Assembly (NCBI GenBank): GCA_028293125.1
Contig: JAQGPJ010000020.1
Span: 1 to 64,000, forward strand
DNA length: 64,000 bases
DNA from: Verrucomicrobiales bacterium
GTDB lineage: Bacteria > Verrucomicrobiota > Verrucomicrobiia > Verrucomicrobiales > V1-33
Reading direction: 5' to 3'
Below, one piece after another: positions 42,308-52,122 of the stretch. Position numbers and translations under genes: made by a program. Position 1 is the first letter of the stretch. Every line of letters starts with the position of its first letter. The notes beneath the pieces are model-generated. The model worked only from the letters and a program-made list of their open reading frames with translations, was not told where the DNA came from and made no database searches.

Positions 42308-43318
42308 GTGACTGCCCATCCCGACACCACCGCCAACACTGCCGATTCCACTGATCCTAAAACCCTCACCTTTCCCGGACGCCCGCGCATCGCCATCGTG
42401 GGATCCGGGGCACTGGGCAGTTATTATGGAGCCCGGCTGGCGCAGCATGGGCAGGATGTGCGCTTTCTAATGCGCTCGGATCTGGAGCATGTGCGGGAGC
42501 ACGGGCTGGACGTGCGCAGCCACGCCGGGGATTTCCAGCTGCCGCAGGTTCAGGCTTTCGGCTCCACGGAGGAGATCGGTCCCTGCGATCTGGTCATCAT
42601 CTCCCTCAAAACCACCGCCAATGCCGCGCTGACCCGGCTGCTGCCGCCGCTGCTGCATCCGGGCACGGTGGTGCTCACGCTTCAGAACGGGCTGGGGAAC
42701 GAGGAATTCCTGGCCACCCTGCATCCCGCCCGCCAAGTTCTGGGCGGCGTTTGTTTTGTGTGCATCAACCGGCTCTCGCCCGGCGTGATCTCCCACACGG
42801 CGGAGGGCGATATCGCGCTGGGGGAATTCAGCGGTCCGGCGCTGCCCCGCACCCGTGCCATCGGGGCCATGCTGGAGGCGGCGGGCATCCCCTGCCGTGT
42901 GAGCGACAGCCTGGCGGCGGTGCGCTGGCGCAAGCTGGTGTGGAATATCCCCTTCAACGGCCTCGCCATCACCGGCGGCGGCATCACCACGGATCTCATT
43001 CTGCAGGATCCGGCTCTCGCCAAAGCGGTGCGCGGGCTGATGGAGGAGGCCATCGGCGCGGCAGCCGCCCTGGGGCATCCCCTGCCGGATGGCTGGGCGG
43101 ACATCCAAATCAACCGCACCCCCGCCATGGGGGCCTATCGCCCCTCCAGCATGATCGACTTCGTGGAGGGCCGCGAGGTGGAGGTGGAGGCCATCTGGGG
43201 CGAGCCCTGCCGCAGGGCGCAGTCCGCCGGCGCCTCCAGCGGCCGGATGGAGATGCTCTACTGGATGATCCAGAGCGCGGTGGCCCGGCGGCAGGCCGGC
43301 GCGGGCAACGGCGGCTGA
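42308..43318 (+). CDS. panE: 2-dehydropantoate 2-reductase (ApbA/PanE family)
   Basis: PanE reduces 2-dehydropantoate to pantoate with NADPH in the pantothenate/CoA pathway. After a low-complexity N-terminal extension of about 25 residues comes the dinucleotide motif IAIVGSGALGSYYGARLAQH. Then follow IISLKTTANAAL (catalytic-domain Lys), QNGLGNEEFLATLHP and the helical domain with WRKLVWNIPFNGLAITGGG (Lys/Asn region) and PSSMIDFVEGREVEVEAIWG (Ser/Asp/Glu). All family motifs are present. The start is uncertain between GTG 42308 and an in-frame start at 42272. A CoA-binding-fold gene lies 91 bases downstream. Confidence 0.9.
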   Translation: MTAHPDTTANTADSTDPKTLTFPGRPRIAIVGSGALGSYYGARLAQHGQDVRFLMRSDLEHVREHGLDVRSHAGDFQLPQVQAFGSTEEIGPCDLVIISLKTTANAALTRLLPPLLHPGTVVLTLQNGLGNEEFLATLHPARQVLGGVCFVCINRLSPGVISHTAEGDIALGEFSGPALPRTRAIGAMLEAAGIPCRVSDSLAAVRWRKLVWNIPFNGLAITGGGITTDLILQDPALAKAVRGLMEEAIGAAAALGHPLPDGWADIQINRTPAMGAYRPSSMIDFVEGREVEVEAIWGEPCRRAQSAGASSGRMEMLYWMIQSAVARRQAGAGNGG

Positions 43319-43409
43319 AAGGCGGGGGCGGGTCTTATCCCACTCCATGGGCGGCGTGCCCGTTTCATTGACGGAGGGCTCCTGAGCCATTATCCAGTCA
43401 TCCAACCGC

Positions 43410-43775
43410 ATGGCTTCCAAAAAAACCTTGGTGCTGGGCAGCTCCACCAACCCTTCCCGCTACAGCCATCTGGCGGTGCGCAAGCTTGTGCAGTATGGAC
43501 ATGAGGTCATCGCGGTCGGCCGCAAGCCCGGACAGATTCTGTCCGTGGAGATCCAGACGGGCATGCCGCCCGCGGAGGGGGTGGACACGGTCACGCTTTA
43601 CCTCAATCCGGTGAACCAGTGCCCCTTTCACGACTATATTCTGGGCCTGAAGCCCCGCCGCATCATCTTCAATCCCGGCACGGAGAATCCCGAACTGAAA
43701 AGCCTGGCGGAGGCGGCGGGCATTGAAACCCTTGCCGCCTGCACGCTGGTGATGCTGTCCACGGGCATTTATTAG
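43410..43775 (+). CDS. CoA-binding domain protein (YccU-like)
   Basis: The 121-residue protein is a single Rossmann-like CoA-binding domain: TLVLGSSTNPSRYSHLAVRK, GHEVIAVGRKPGQILSVEIQ, VDTVTLYLNPVNQCPFHDYI, RRIIFNPGTENPELKSLAEA and ETLAACTLVMLSTGIY. It matches small YccU/YneT-like proteins in length. It ends in TAG at the natural family end. It may be cotranscribed with the panE-like gene; both relate to CoA, but no function is established. Confidence 0.9.
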   Translation: MASKKTLVLGSSTNPSRYSHLAVRKLVQYGHEVIAVGRKPGQILSVEIQTGMPPAEGVDTVTLYLNPVNQCPFHDYILGLKPRRIIFNPGTENPELKSLAEAAGIETLAACTLVMLSTGIY

Positions 43776-43861
43776 AGGCTGTTGTCACCGGATGGGTTTG
43801 CCTTGATGCTTCGGACAAGGAATCCACGGCGGAATTCGAAACACCATAATATTCTATTATG

Positions 43862-43906
43862 GGGCCGCTGCCTTTCCCGCAAGGCAACTTTCCAAAGCAG
43901 CGGCCC
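43862..43906. other. nested inverted repeats with mutually exclusive stems
   Basis: GGGCCGCTGC (43862-43871) pairs with GCAGCGGCCC (43897-43906). Inside, GCCTT (43870-43874) pairs with AAGGC (43881-43885), sharing two bases with the outer stem. A further repeat CCATAAT-ATTCT-ATTATGG lies just upstream. There is no U-tract. It lies between the CoA-binding gene and the sensor-kinase gene. Confidence 0.45.
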
Positions 43907-44035
43907 GCAAAGCATGGTGTTGGTTAAAATGACAGGATTGGCAATCACGCCGCTTTCTGTTTCCGCCGCCCTTGCTTTGGCGTTTGCAACGCGTGCTGTC
44001 CCTGAGCTGTCCTCTTAAAATTTCATAAGGTCCCC

Positions 44036-47000
44036 ATGTCCGAATCCGGATCCGCCAACACCCCGTCTCCGGACGGAGACACCCATGAGGCCAGGCCCCT
44101 GCCAGGACCGCCTCCGCTTCCCGCCGATCATGCGGAGGAAATACTGGGGGACCGTATCGACAACAGTGTCCCGGCCCACGGTTACCACCGGCGGCGGGTG
44201 GTGGGCCTCGGGGGATCGGCGGGAAGCCTCCAGGCGCTGCAGAGTTTTTTCGAAAGGATGCCGGCGGACACGGGCATGACATTCGTGGTGGTGACCCATC
44301 TTTCGCCAAACCATGAGAGCCTGCTGGCGGACATTCTCCAGCGGACCACTCCCATGCCCGTGGTGCAGGTGGAGGGGCGGGTGAGGGTGGAGGAAAACAC
44401 CGTTTATGTGATCCCCCCCTCCAAGCATCTCTGCATGATGAACGGGCATTTGGAGCTGGAGGAGATGGAGCGGGAGCTGGGACGGAGGGTGGTGGTGGAC
44501 CTGTTTTTCAGGACGCTGGCCGACACCCACGGCCCGCATGCTATCGGCGTCGTGCTGTCAGGCGCGGATGGCGACGGGGCCATCGGCCTCAAGCGCATCA
44601 AGGAGCGCGGCGGGCTGACTATCGCGCAGGATCCGGGGGAGGCGGAGCAGGAGGGCATGCCGCGCTCCGCCATCGCCACGGGCATGATCGACTGGGTGCT
44701 GCCCGTGGCCCAGATGCCGGAGCGCATCCGGGAATACTGCCGGAATGAGAATCGCCTGCGCCTGCCTCAGGAGCGGGGCCCCTTCGGCGCTGACCGACCG
44801 GTGCCGCCCGCCGAAGGGGCGCAGAAGGACGGGGAGAGCTTCCTGCATGAGATCCTGCTGTTTCTGCGGATGCGCACCGGACGGGATTTCACCTGCTACA
44901 AGCGCGCCACCATTCTGCGGCGCATCGGCCGGCGCATGCAGGTCAACGGCCTTGCGGAGATGGAGGAGTATCTGTCCTTCCTGCGCACCCATCCGGGAGA
45001 GGCCCCGGCGCTGCTTCAGGACCTTCTTATTTCGGTCACCAATTTTTTCCGCGACCGGAAGGCCTTTGAGGCCCTGGCGGAGGAGGTCCCCGGGCTTTTC
45101 GGGGACAAGCGCGCCGGGGATCAGGTGCGGGTGTGGACGGCGGGCTGCGCCACAGGGGAGGAGGCCTACTCGGTGGCCATGCTGCTCTCGGAGCATGCGG
45201 ACACCCTTGACTCCCCGCCCTCCATCCAGATCTTCGCCACCGATCTGGACGGGAACGCCCTGGCCCAGGCCCGCGCGGGCATTTACACCGAGGCTATCGC
45301 CGCGGATGTGAGCGAGGAGCGGATCCGGCGCTTCTTCACGCGGGAGAACGGGCAGCTGAAAGTGAGGACGGAGCTGCGGGAGCGGGTTCTCTTCTCCGTG
45401 CATGATCTTTTCTGCGATCCGCCGTTCTCCCGCTTGGATCTCATCACCTGCCGCAATCTGTTCATCTATGTAAACCGGGAAATGCAGCGCCGGGCCTTCA
45501 ATATCTTCCACTTCTCGCTGCGCGGGGCGGGCCGGCTTTTCCTGGGCATGGCGGAGTCGGCGGACGAGGCGGAAACCTTGTTCCATCCCGTCAGCAAGCG
45601 GCACCGGATCTACGGGCGCATTCCGGTGCGGCGCACCTCGCCTCCGGCCATGTCCGCGCGGCCGGTGCTCCTTCCCGGCCCGTCCGGATTTCAGGCCGCC
45701 CCCCGGGGGGGCGCGGGCGGACCGACGCAGGCGGAGCGGGGACAGGAAAAAGGGACCGGCAGTGCGCCGGGATGGCGGGATGTGCATTTCGAGCTTTTGG
45801 ACGGCATCGCCCCCGCCTCCGTGCTGGTGAACACCGACCACCGGGTCATGCATCTCTCCGGCAGCGCCGGGGAGTGGCTGAAAGTCCAGACAGGGGAGCC
45901 GACCAATGACCTGCTGGAAATGACCCCCTCCGCTTTGCGCACCCATCTGCGCGCCGCTCTTTTCCGGGTCGCCCAGGACGGGGGCACGGTGGAGATGCGC
46001 GGGCTGCCGGCGGAGGATCCGGGAAACGGAGCGGAAAAACGGACTGTGCGCCTGCGTGTGCGCGCCTCCCCGCGCACACCGGGATTCCTTCTCGTGGTTT
46101 TTGAGCGCGAAAGCCGTGAGGGGAGCGTGGAGCCGCCGCCGCTGCCCGGCACGCGGATTTACACGGCTGAGGAGCGGTGGACAATGAACCAGCTGGAGGG
46201 GGCGCTGGAGGCGACGCGCCGCCGCCTGCGGGAACTGGAGGAGGAGCATGAAGCCTCACTGGAGGAGCTGAAGGCGGGCAACGAGGAGCTCCAGTCCATG
46301 AACGAGGAGCTGCGCAGCGCCGGCGAGGAGCTGGAGACGGGCCGCGAGGAGGTGCAGTCGGTCAATGAGGAGCTGCAGACGGTGAACCAGGAGCTCAAAA
46401 GCCGGGTGGAGGACCTCGGCCGCGCCAACAGCGATCTTCAGAACCTCATGGCGGCCACGGACATCGCCACCGTGTTTCTGGACCGGGAACTCCGCATCCA
46501 GCGGTGGACCCCCGCCGCCATGGCGCTTTTCAATTTCATTCCCTCGGATATGGGCCGGCCCCTCTCCGACCTGAGCCACCGGCTGGACTATCCGGACATT
46601 GACGCCGATGCGCACCGGGTGCTGGAGCGTCTGGTTCCCGTGGAGCATGAACTCAGGGCTCAGGACCGGTGGTATCTGGGAAAACTTCAGCCCTACCGCA
46701 CGGTGGACGACCGCATTGCGGGAGTGGCGCTCACTTTTGTGGACATCACCGCGAGTAAAAAAGCGGAGGAGGCGCTCCGTGCCTCCAAGGAGCGTCTGCG
46801 GCTGATCTTCGAAAATGCGCGTGACTATGCCATTTACTCCATGGACACGGAACGGCGGGTCACCAGCTGGAACACCGGCGCGGAGCGGCTTCTGGGCTTT
46901 ATGGAGGCGGAGATCCTGGGCCATTCCGCCGATGTGATCTTCACGCCCGAGGACCGGGCGGCGGGAGCTCCCCAGCAGGAGGCGCGGACAGCGCTCACAG

Positions 47001-47905
47001 AGGGGCGGGCCGCCGATGAGCGCTGGCACACGCGCCGCGACGGCACCCGCTTCTGGGGCAGCGGCGTCATGATGGCCATGCGCGATGCCGGGGGCGGAGG
47101 CGGGACCATGGGCCTGATTAAAATCCTCCGGGACCAGACGGCGGAGCGCCAAGCCTTTGAGGAGGTGGAGACCGCCCGCGCGCAGGCCGAGGCCGCAGGG
47201 CAGGCCAAGGACCGCTTCCTCGCGATGCTGAGCCATGAGCTGCGCACCCCGCTCACTCCGGTGAGCCTCGCGCTGGGGATGCTTATGGAGGAGGGGGCGG
47301 AACTGCCGGACCGTCTGCGCGGCAATCTGGAGATGATGGCGCGCAATGTGGCTCTGGAGATACGGCTGATAGATGACCTTCTGGACATGACGCACATTGT
47401 CCGGGGGAGGTTTGACATTGAGCGCGCGCCCCTGTGCGTGCATGAAGCGGTGCGCAAGGCGCTGGAGATATGCCAAGCGGATTTTGAGAAAAAGAGCCTG
47501 AAAGTGGAGGTCTCCCTGGATGCGCCCCACCACCGGCTGGAGGGCGACTTCATGCGCCTGCAGCAGGTGTTCTGGAACCTTCTTAAAAATGCCGCCAAGT
47601 TCACCCCGCGGGGCGGTCTGCTCCGCATCCTCTCCCGCAATGAGCCGGGGATGGTGGTGGTGGAGGTTCACGACACTGGCATCGGAATGGGGCCGGAGGT
47701 GCTGGGAAAAATTTTCGGGGCCTTCACCCAGGCGGACAGCTCCATAGCGCCCAAACACGGAGGACTGGGGCTGGGGCTGGCCATTTCCCGCGCGGCAGTC
47801 GCGGCCCACGGGGGAATCATCTCCGCGCGGAGTGACGGTCCGGGCAAAGGATCGGTTTTCACGGTGGTCCTGCCCTTGGAAGGGCCGCCCGCCAACCACT
47901 CCTGA
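44036..47905 (+). CDS. CheB-CheR-PAS hybrid sensor histidine kinase
   Basis: The 1289-residue protein fuses several signalling modules. First is a CheB methylesterase domain (GLGGSAGSLQALQSFF, Ser near 60; VVTHLSPNHESLLADIL; SGADGDGA). CheR helical and methyltransferase domains come next (about 280-520: RDFTCYKRATILRRIGRRMQ; VWTAGCATGEEAYSVAML; DLITCRNLFIY). A PAS-like region and a long coiled coil (about 720-800) follow, then two PAS domains (TVFLDRELRIQRWTPAAM; DYAIYSMDTERRVTSWNTGA). A histidine kinase core ends the chain (FLAMLSHELRTPLTPVSLAL, His near 1067; HATPase with GLGLGLAISR). This architecture is known in many bacteria. No receptors, flagellar genes or response regulator lie nearby. 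It is cytosolic with no membrane helix. Confidence 0.94.
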   Translation: MSESGSANTPSPDGDTHEARPLPGPPPLPADHAEEILGDRIDNSVPAHGYHRRRVVGLGGSAGSLQALQSFFERMPADTGMTFVVVTHLSPNHESLLADILQRTTPMPVVQVEGRVRVEENTVYVIPPSKHLCMMNGHLELEEMERELGRRVVVDLFFRTLADTHGPHAIGVVLSGADGDGAIGLKRIKERGGLTIAQDPGEAEQEGMPRSAIATGMIDWVLPVAQMPERIREYCRNENRLRLPQERGPFGADRPVPPAEGAQKDGESFLHEILLFLRMRTGRDFTCYKRATILRRIGRRMQVNGLAEMEEYLSFLRTHPGEAPALLQDLLISVTNFFRDRKAFEALAEEVPGLFGDKRAGDQVRVWTAGCATGEEAYSVAMLLSEHADTLDSPPSIQIFATDLDGNALAQARAGIYTEAIAADVSEERIRRFFTRENGQLKVRTELRERVLFSVHDLFCDPPFSRLDLITCRNLFIYVNREMQRRAFNIFHFSLRGAGRLFLGMAESADEAETLFHPVSKRHRIYGRIPVRRTSPPAMSARPVLLPGPSGFQAAPRGGAGGPTQAERGQEKGTGSAPGWRDVHFELLDGIAPASVLVNTDHRVMHLSGSAGEWLKVQTGEPTNDLLEMTPSALRTHLRAALFRVAQDGGTVEMRGLPAEDPGNGAEKRTVRLRVRASPRTPGFLLVVFERESREGSVEPPPLPGTRIYTAEERWTMNQLEGALEATRRRLRELEEEHEASLEELKAGNEELQSMNEELRSAGEELETGREEVQSVNEELQTVNQELKSRVEDLGRANSDLQNLMAATDIATVFLDRELRIQRWTPAAMALFNFIPSDMGRPLSDLSHRLDYPDIDADAHRVLERLVPVEHELRAQDRWYLGKLQPYRTVDDRIAGVALTFVDITASKKAEEALRASKERLRLIFENARDYAIYSMDTERRVTSWNTGAERLLGFMEAEILGHSADVIFTPEDRAAGAPQQEARTALTEGRAADERWHTRRDGTRFWGSGVMMAMRDAGGGGGTMGLIKILRDQTAERQAFEEVETARAQAEAAGQAKDRFLAMLSHELRTPLTPVSLALGMLMEEGAELPDRLRGNLEMMARNVALEIRLIDDLLDMTHIVRGRFDIERAPLCVHEAVRKALEICQADFEKKSLKVEVSLDAPHHRLEGDFMRLQQVFWNLLKNAAKFTPRGGLLRILSRNEPGMVVVEVHDTGIGMGPEVLGKIFGAFTQADSSIAPKHGGLGLGLAISRAAVAAHGGIISARSDGPGKGSVFTVVLPLEGPPANHS

Positions 47906-47912
47906 TACCCGC

Positions 47913-47940
47913 CGCCGCCATCCGGAGCCGGTTGGCGGCG
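47913..47940. terminator. hairpin between convergent genes
   Basis: CGCCGCCA (47913-47920) pairs with TGGCGGCG (47933-47940), loop 12, in the 69-base gap between the kinase and the DUF2339 gene. No U-tract is present. Confidence 0.35.
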
Positions 47941-47974
47941 TTCCCGGTCCCCGCAGGAATGGAAGCGGTTTCCC

Positions 47975-50900
47975 TTACTCCTGCGCAGGGCCGGGCTTGC
48001 CGCTTTCCCCGCAAACCGGTGGAGATGGAGCAACCTCCGGCCCAGCATCACCGGAGCTGTGGCCGGTATCACTGTCACTGCCAGTGCCCTCACCGTTACC
48101 CCCGCCGGGACCGCTGATGTTCAGGAACCGTTGATAGAGGAAGGACGCCACCAGCGCGGTCAGGGCCACGGCGATGAAGGCTCCGATGCGGTGCAGGGTG
48201 CCCAGCTCGGCCAGGTCGTGGAGGAACAGCTTGATCAGGGTGACCGCCAGCAGTCCCACGCCGGCGTAGCGCGCGGCGGGCTGCCGCCAGCGGAACCCGA
48301 TGATCATGAGGCCGAGCGCAAACAGCCCCCACGCGATGGTGGTGACCATGTCGCGGGCGAAATTCCCGTGGAACTCAAACGTGATGAAGCGCGATCCCTC
48401 CGGCGTGAAGAAGCTGGCGATCTCCACATTCAGCAGCAGGAAAACCAGGATGCCGCCGAAAGTGGTCAGGAGAGCCCGCAGCGGGATATCGTTCCAACGG
48501 TGATGCGGCGGGGTCAGCCACCACGCGCCGGCGAACTGCGCCGCGGCGGTGATGCCGTAGCCGTAGAGGTGCCAGTTGAGCAGCGGCGCGCTGCCGCTTT
48601 CGTGGTATTGGAAAACGGCGGGGTTCAGCCCCATGCGGATAAAAGCGACGGTGAGCAGGGCGGCTCCTGTCAGCTTCAGCCCCGGATGCGGCACGCGCCG
48701 GAAGAGCCAGCACAGCGCTGCGCCCTCCAGCGCCCACGACAGCGTGATCCATTCGCGGCGGAACTGCACGGGGATGGACAGGGTGATGAAAAACAGCGCC
48801 ACCCCGCCGAACCACGCCATCTGCCGCACCCGGGAATCGCCGGGCAGGGTCAGTCCCCGGTGGGCCGCGGCCAATCCCAGCAGCGGCGGCAGACAGAAGG
48901 CCAGCGGCAGGAGGCCGTTGATGTTGTCAGGATAAAACATTTTCATGGCCAGGTAAACCAGTAGGTAATGCCCGATGCCGGAAGCCGCGCAGACGACCCA
49001 TGGCAGCGCGCGGCCCGCCAGCCGCTCCCGGCGCAGCCACGGCCAGACCGTGAAGAACACATGCAGGCCCACCGGCCATGCCAGCGCGGTGGCGGGCTGG
49101 ACCACGTGGGAGGAGCGCACCAGCCACACCGTTTCCAAGGCCAGCAGGCATCCCAGCGCCACGGAGAACAGGAAGGAGCGGATGGCGTCCTTTTCCGAAA
49201 GCCACAGCAGCACCGAGGCCAGCAGCAGCGCCACCAGGAAAACCGGCGCGGGATTGGCCAGCGGGAGAGTGGCCGCGGCGGCAGTCAGCAGGAGAAAGGG
49301 CGCGGCGGCGGTGATGGCGGGCAGGGCCTCCGCCAAGTCCTTCTCATCCGGTCCGGCATGCCGCCCCAGCCACAGCATGGCGGGCAGCAGGACGAGGATA
49401 TACATGGCCAGCACGGGCGGGAAAACTTCGATGGCGGACGGGTCCGCGGGCAGGGCCCGCAGCCACAGAAAACCGTTCAGCAGCGTCACGCCCCCTGACA
49501 CCAGCACCGGGGCTAGCCGTCCCCGGCGGGCGGCGAGGCCGATGCCCATGACGTTCACGCCGAGCAGGAACGGCCAAAGCATCGCGGGCACCGGATTCAG
49601 CCGGAACACCGGCAAAATAGTGAGGATCTGGATGAGTGAGGGAATCCACACCGCCGCCGGGCTGAAGACGGCCCGGCCCCCCTTCCGGCGCTCCCAGCCC
49701 AGGATAAAGCCCACGTGCGCCAGCCCGGCGATCAGAAAACTGCCAAGCGCCCAAGGCAGGAGCTCCGGAGTCAGGCTCTCCATCGTCCACAGCAGCAGGT
49801 GCAGGAACGTGAGGACGCCTCCCGCCATCACGGCGCGGGCCAGCACGGGCCGCATCCACGCCACGGCCATGACCAGCCCTTGGGCCAGAAGCACAAAGCC
49901 GTGGAGCAGGACGGGACGCTCCGCGATGCTGAAGGCGGCAAGGGCAAGGAACGCGGCCAGCATGCCTCCGCCCAGCAGCGCCAGCGCCGAGCCCCCCAGC
50001 CAGGGCGGGTCGCCACCACCGGCGGCGGCGGTGTCAGGGGTGTGCCCGGTTTTTGGGGAAGGGTCATCAGCCGTTTCAAACCGCAGAGCCGCCGTGAAAA
50101 GGGCGGCGAATGCCAGGAACACCGCGGCCACGATCCAAGTTCTCCACCCGGTGCCATAGAGTCCGGAGACAAAGAACTCATTCAGCCATCCAAACTGCGT
50201 GAGCAGCGTGCCCTTGGCCGCGAAAGCCGCCAGAAACGGCCAGCGGCAGCGCCGGGCCACGGCCAGCAGCCCGATATCAAGGAGGGCGGTGCTAGTGAAA
50301 AGCGCGGCGGGGTTGTCCTGTCCAGTCGAGCACAGGACCGGTGCCAGGAATCCCCCCAGCATTCCCAGAAAGGCCACCTCCAGCGCCCGCAGGCGCACCG
50401 CCAGCACGAACGAGCATGCGGTGATCACCGCCATCAGCAGAAAGGTGGGCACAGCGCTGAAGAACGGGAACTTGTAAAGCGCGTGCGCGGCGTAGGTCAC
50501 GCCGTAGAGCACCAGCATGCCGGTGGCGCACAGCGTGCGGGACAGGACCTCATAATTCCTTTTCCGGTGCAGGATCAACCCGCCGCCGGTCAGTCCCAGC
50601 CCAACCGCAAAGCCCATGGCCGTGCGCACCGCCGGCGGAATGAGGTTTCGGTCGAAGGCGTATTTCACAAAAAACACCACGCCCAGAAACAGGGCGAACC
50701 CGCCCACCCACGCGAAAAGTTTCACTCCCAGAAACTGCTCCAGATTCACCGGCCGCCGCGTCGGCGGCGCCGGACGTGCCGGGAGTGGCGCCGGGGTCAG
50801 AGCCGGCGCAAAGGCCGGCCGCGGGGCAAGTGATGCTGTGGCTGGTGCAGCCGGCTGTGTTACGGATATAGCCGACGGGGGTTGGAAGGGCAGTGGTGGG

Positions 50901-51214
50901 GGCGCAACCGTCTGCGGCGCTGGAGGAGACACCGCTTCCGGTCCGGTCAGCCGCTCCGGAGGCTGAACGCCGGGCTTGGCCACTGCGGCTGCCGGGTCCG
51001 GTATGGCTCCTGCCGGGTCCAATGGACGATGCGCCTGGGCCGGGATTCCTCCGGCAGCCTGATAACGTTCAAGGCTGGCGCGCAGGGCCGCCAGCTCCCG
51101 GCGCAGCTTCTCCACTTCACGCAGCGCCTCGGTGCCCCGGTTCAGAGCCGTGACCGGCATCGCGAAAATGAAAATAAACAGAAGGATAACGATAATAACA
51201 ATGATCGCGGCCAT
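47975..51214 (-). CDS. DUF2339 giant multi-pass membrane protein
   Basis: The 1079-residue protein has one N-terminal helix (AAIIVIIVILLFIFIFAMPV), a short coiled coil (EVEKLRRELAALRASLERYQ) and a Pro/Ala-rich linker of about 100 residues. More than 20 predicted membrane helices follow. The entry into the domain (NLEQFLGVKLFAWVGGFALF then LGVVFFVKYAFD) and WRTWIVAAVFLAF/ALEGAALCWLFRR-type segments are characteristic of DUF2339. The function of the family is unknown; suggestions include roles in envelope biogenesis. It ends with a Gly/Ser/Asp-rich tail (GDAGPEVAPSPPVCG). It is convergent with the sensor-kinase gene. Confidence 0.88.
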   Translation of the reverse strand: MAAIIVIIVILLFIFIFAMPVTALNRGTEALREVEKLRRELAALRASLERYQAAGGIPAQAHRPLDPAGAIPDPAAAVAKPGVQPPERLTGPEAVSPPAPQTVAPPPLPFQPPSAISVTQPAAPATASLAPRPAFAPALTPAPLPARPAPPTRRPVNLEQFLGVKLFAWVGGFALFLGVVFFVKYAFDRNLIPPAVRTAMGFAVGLGLTGGGLILHRKRNYEVLSRTLCATGMLVLYGVTYAAHALYKFPFFSAVPTFLLMAVITACSFVLAVRLRALEVAFLGMLGGFLAPVLCSTGQDNPAALFTSTALLDIGLLAVARRCRWPFLAAFAAKGTLLTQFGWLNEFFVSGLYGTGWRTWIVAAVFLAFAALFTAALRFETADDPSPKTGHTPDTAAAGGGDPPWLGGSALALLGGGMLAAFLALAAFSIAERPVLLHGFVLLAQGLVMAVAWMRPVLARAVMAGGVLTFLHLLLWTMESLTPELLPWALGSFLIAGLAHVGFILGWERRKGGRAVFSPAAVWIPSLIQILTILPVFRLNPVPAMLWPFLLGVNVMGIGLAARRGRLAPVLVSGGVTLLNGFLWLRALPADPSAIEVFPPVLAMYILVLLPAMLWLGRHAGPDEKDLAEALPAITAAAPFLLLTAAAATLPLANPAPVFLVALLLASVLLWLSEKDAIRSFLFSVALGCLLALETVWLVRSSHVVQPATALAWPVGLHVFFTVWPWLRRERLAGRALPWVVCAASGIGHYLLVYLAMKMFYPDNINGLLPLAFCLPPLLGLAAAHRGLTLPGDSRVRQMAWFGGVALFFITLSIPVQFRREWITLSWALEGAALCWLFRRVPHPGLKLTGAALLTVAFIRMGLNPAVFQYHESGSAPLLNWHLYGYGITAAAQFAGAWWLTPPHHRWNDIPLRALLTTFGGILVFLLLNVEIASFFTPEGSRFITFEFHGNFARDMVTTIAWGLFALGLMIIGFRWRQPAARYAGVGLLAVTLIKLFLHDLAELGTLHRIGAFIAVALTALVASFLYQRFLNISGPGGGNGEGTGSDSDTGHSSGDAGPEVAPSPPVCGESGKPGPAQE

Positions 51215-51377
51215 GGGGAGCAGGGGCGGAGGCGGAGTGGGCCAATGGCAATGGGGATCGCCAGGGGATCGTCAGGGAAAAGGAAGGAGACCGCATGTTA
51301 ATAGGGTGTTCCACAGCGGAAAAATGCAAAAATGGTATGCCAGTCGGGTGATGCGAAACATTACTTCCCGTGTAAAT

Positions 51378-51403
51378 CCGGTTGCGCCGGATTCCGCAAC
51401 CGG
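51378..51403. other. intergenic hairpin in divergent region
   Basis: CCGGTTGCG (51378-51386) pairs perfectly with CGCAACCGG (51395-51403), loop of eight, between the divergent DUF2339 and YcxB-like genes. No U-tract. Role unknown; it could be a regulator site or an RNA structure in the YcxB leader. Confidence 0.35.
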
Positions 51404-51496
51404 CCCTTGGAACCACTACCTGATGAATACTGGATAAAGCGAGGCCGCCTCTGGTCCGGCGGTTGACTGGCCTGGATGCCCTGTCACACTCTCATC

Positions 51497-52048
51497 ATGC
51501 AGGAGGACCAGCGCAAATTGAGCGTCACATTTGAACTCATCCCGGCGGATCTCCGAGCCTTTCAGCGGCATGCACGCAGGGTGATGCCCGAAATGCGTCG
51601 GATAAAGTGGATTAGGATCATCCTTCCCGCAGTTATGGCCTTTCATGTGGTAGCTGTGGAAATGGCATCCGATATTCTGCAGGTCAGGATAGTCGCCTTT
51701 CTGATCCTCTTCGGAGGCGCATGGCTGGTCATGGCAGTCTTTAGCCGTCTGATTCTCTGGCTGGTCATGGCGGTCCGTCCGAACCACAGCGGTCTCAGCG
51801 GCATCCTTTGCGAACACACCGTCACCATCGATCCGGAGGGGCTTGCCGAGGTCACGCCTGTCAATGAGAGCCGGCATTACTGGAGAGGCGTGCATCGGGT
51901 GGATTCCACCTCGGAGCACATATTTATTTATATCCAGCCCAGCATGGCGCACGTCATTCCTCGCCGCGCCTTCGCATTCCCCGAACAGGCCGATTTGTTT
52001 TTTCAGACGGCTGCCGGGTATCATCAGGCTGCGGTCCGGCAGCCTTGA
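51497..52048 (+). CDS. YcxB-like membrane protein
   Basis: The 183-residue protein has two adjacent membrane helices (IRIILPAVMAFHVVAVEM; IVAFLILFGGAWLVMAVFSR) followed by a YcxB-like C-terminal domain (HTVTIDPEGLAEVTPVNESR, HYWRGVHRVDSTSEHIFIYI, MAHVIPRRAF). This pattern matches the YcxB-like domain found in small Gram-positive and other membrane proteins; function unknown. The ATG at 51497 gives a plausible N-terminus (MQEDQRKLSVTFELIPADLR). Confidence 0.78.
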   Translation: MQEDQRKLSVTFELIPADLRAFQRHARRVMPEMRRIKWIRIILPAVMAFHVVAVEMASDILQVRIVAFLILFGGAWLVMAVFSRLILWLVMAVRPNHSGLSGILCEHTVTIDPEGLAEVTPVNESRHYWRGVHRVDSTSEHIFIYIQPSMAHVIPRRAFAFPEQADLFFQTAAGYHQAAVRQP

Positions 52049-52122
52049 GGTCATGCACAAGGATGGACAGAGTGCTGGCGCGGCTTGACTGTTCATCTCA
52101 ACGCTGACGCTCTTTACAAGTG

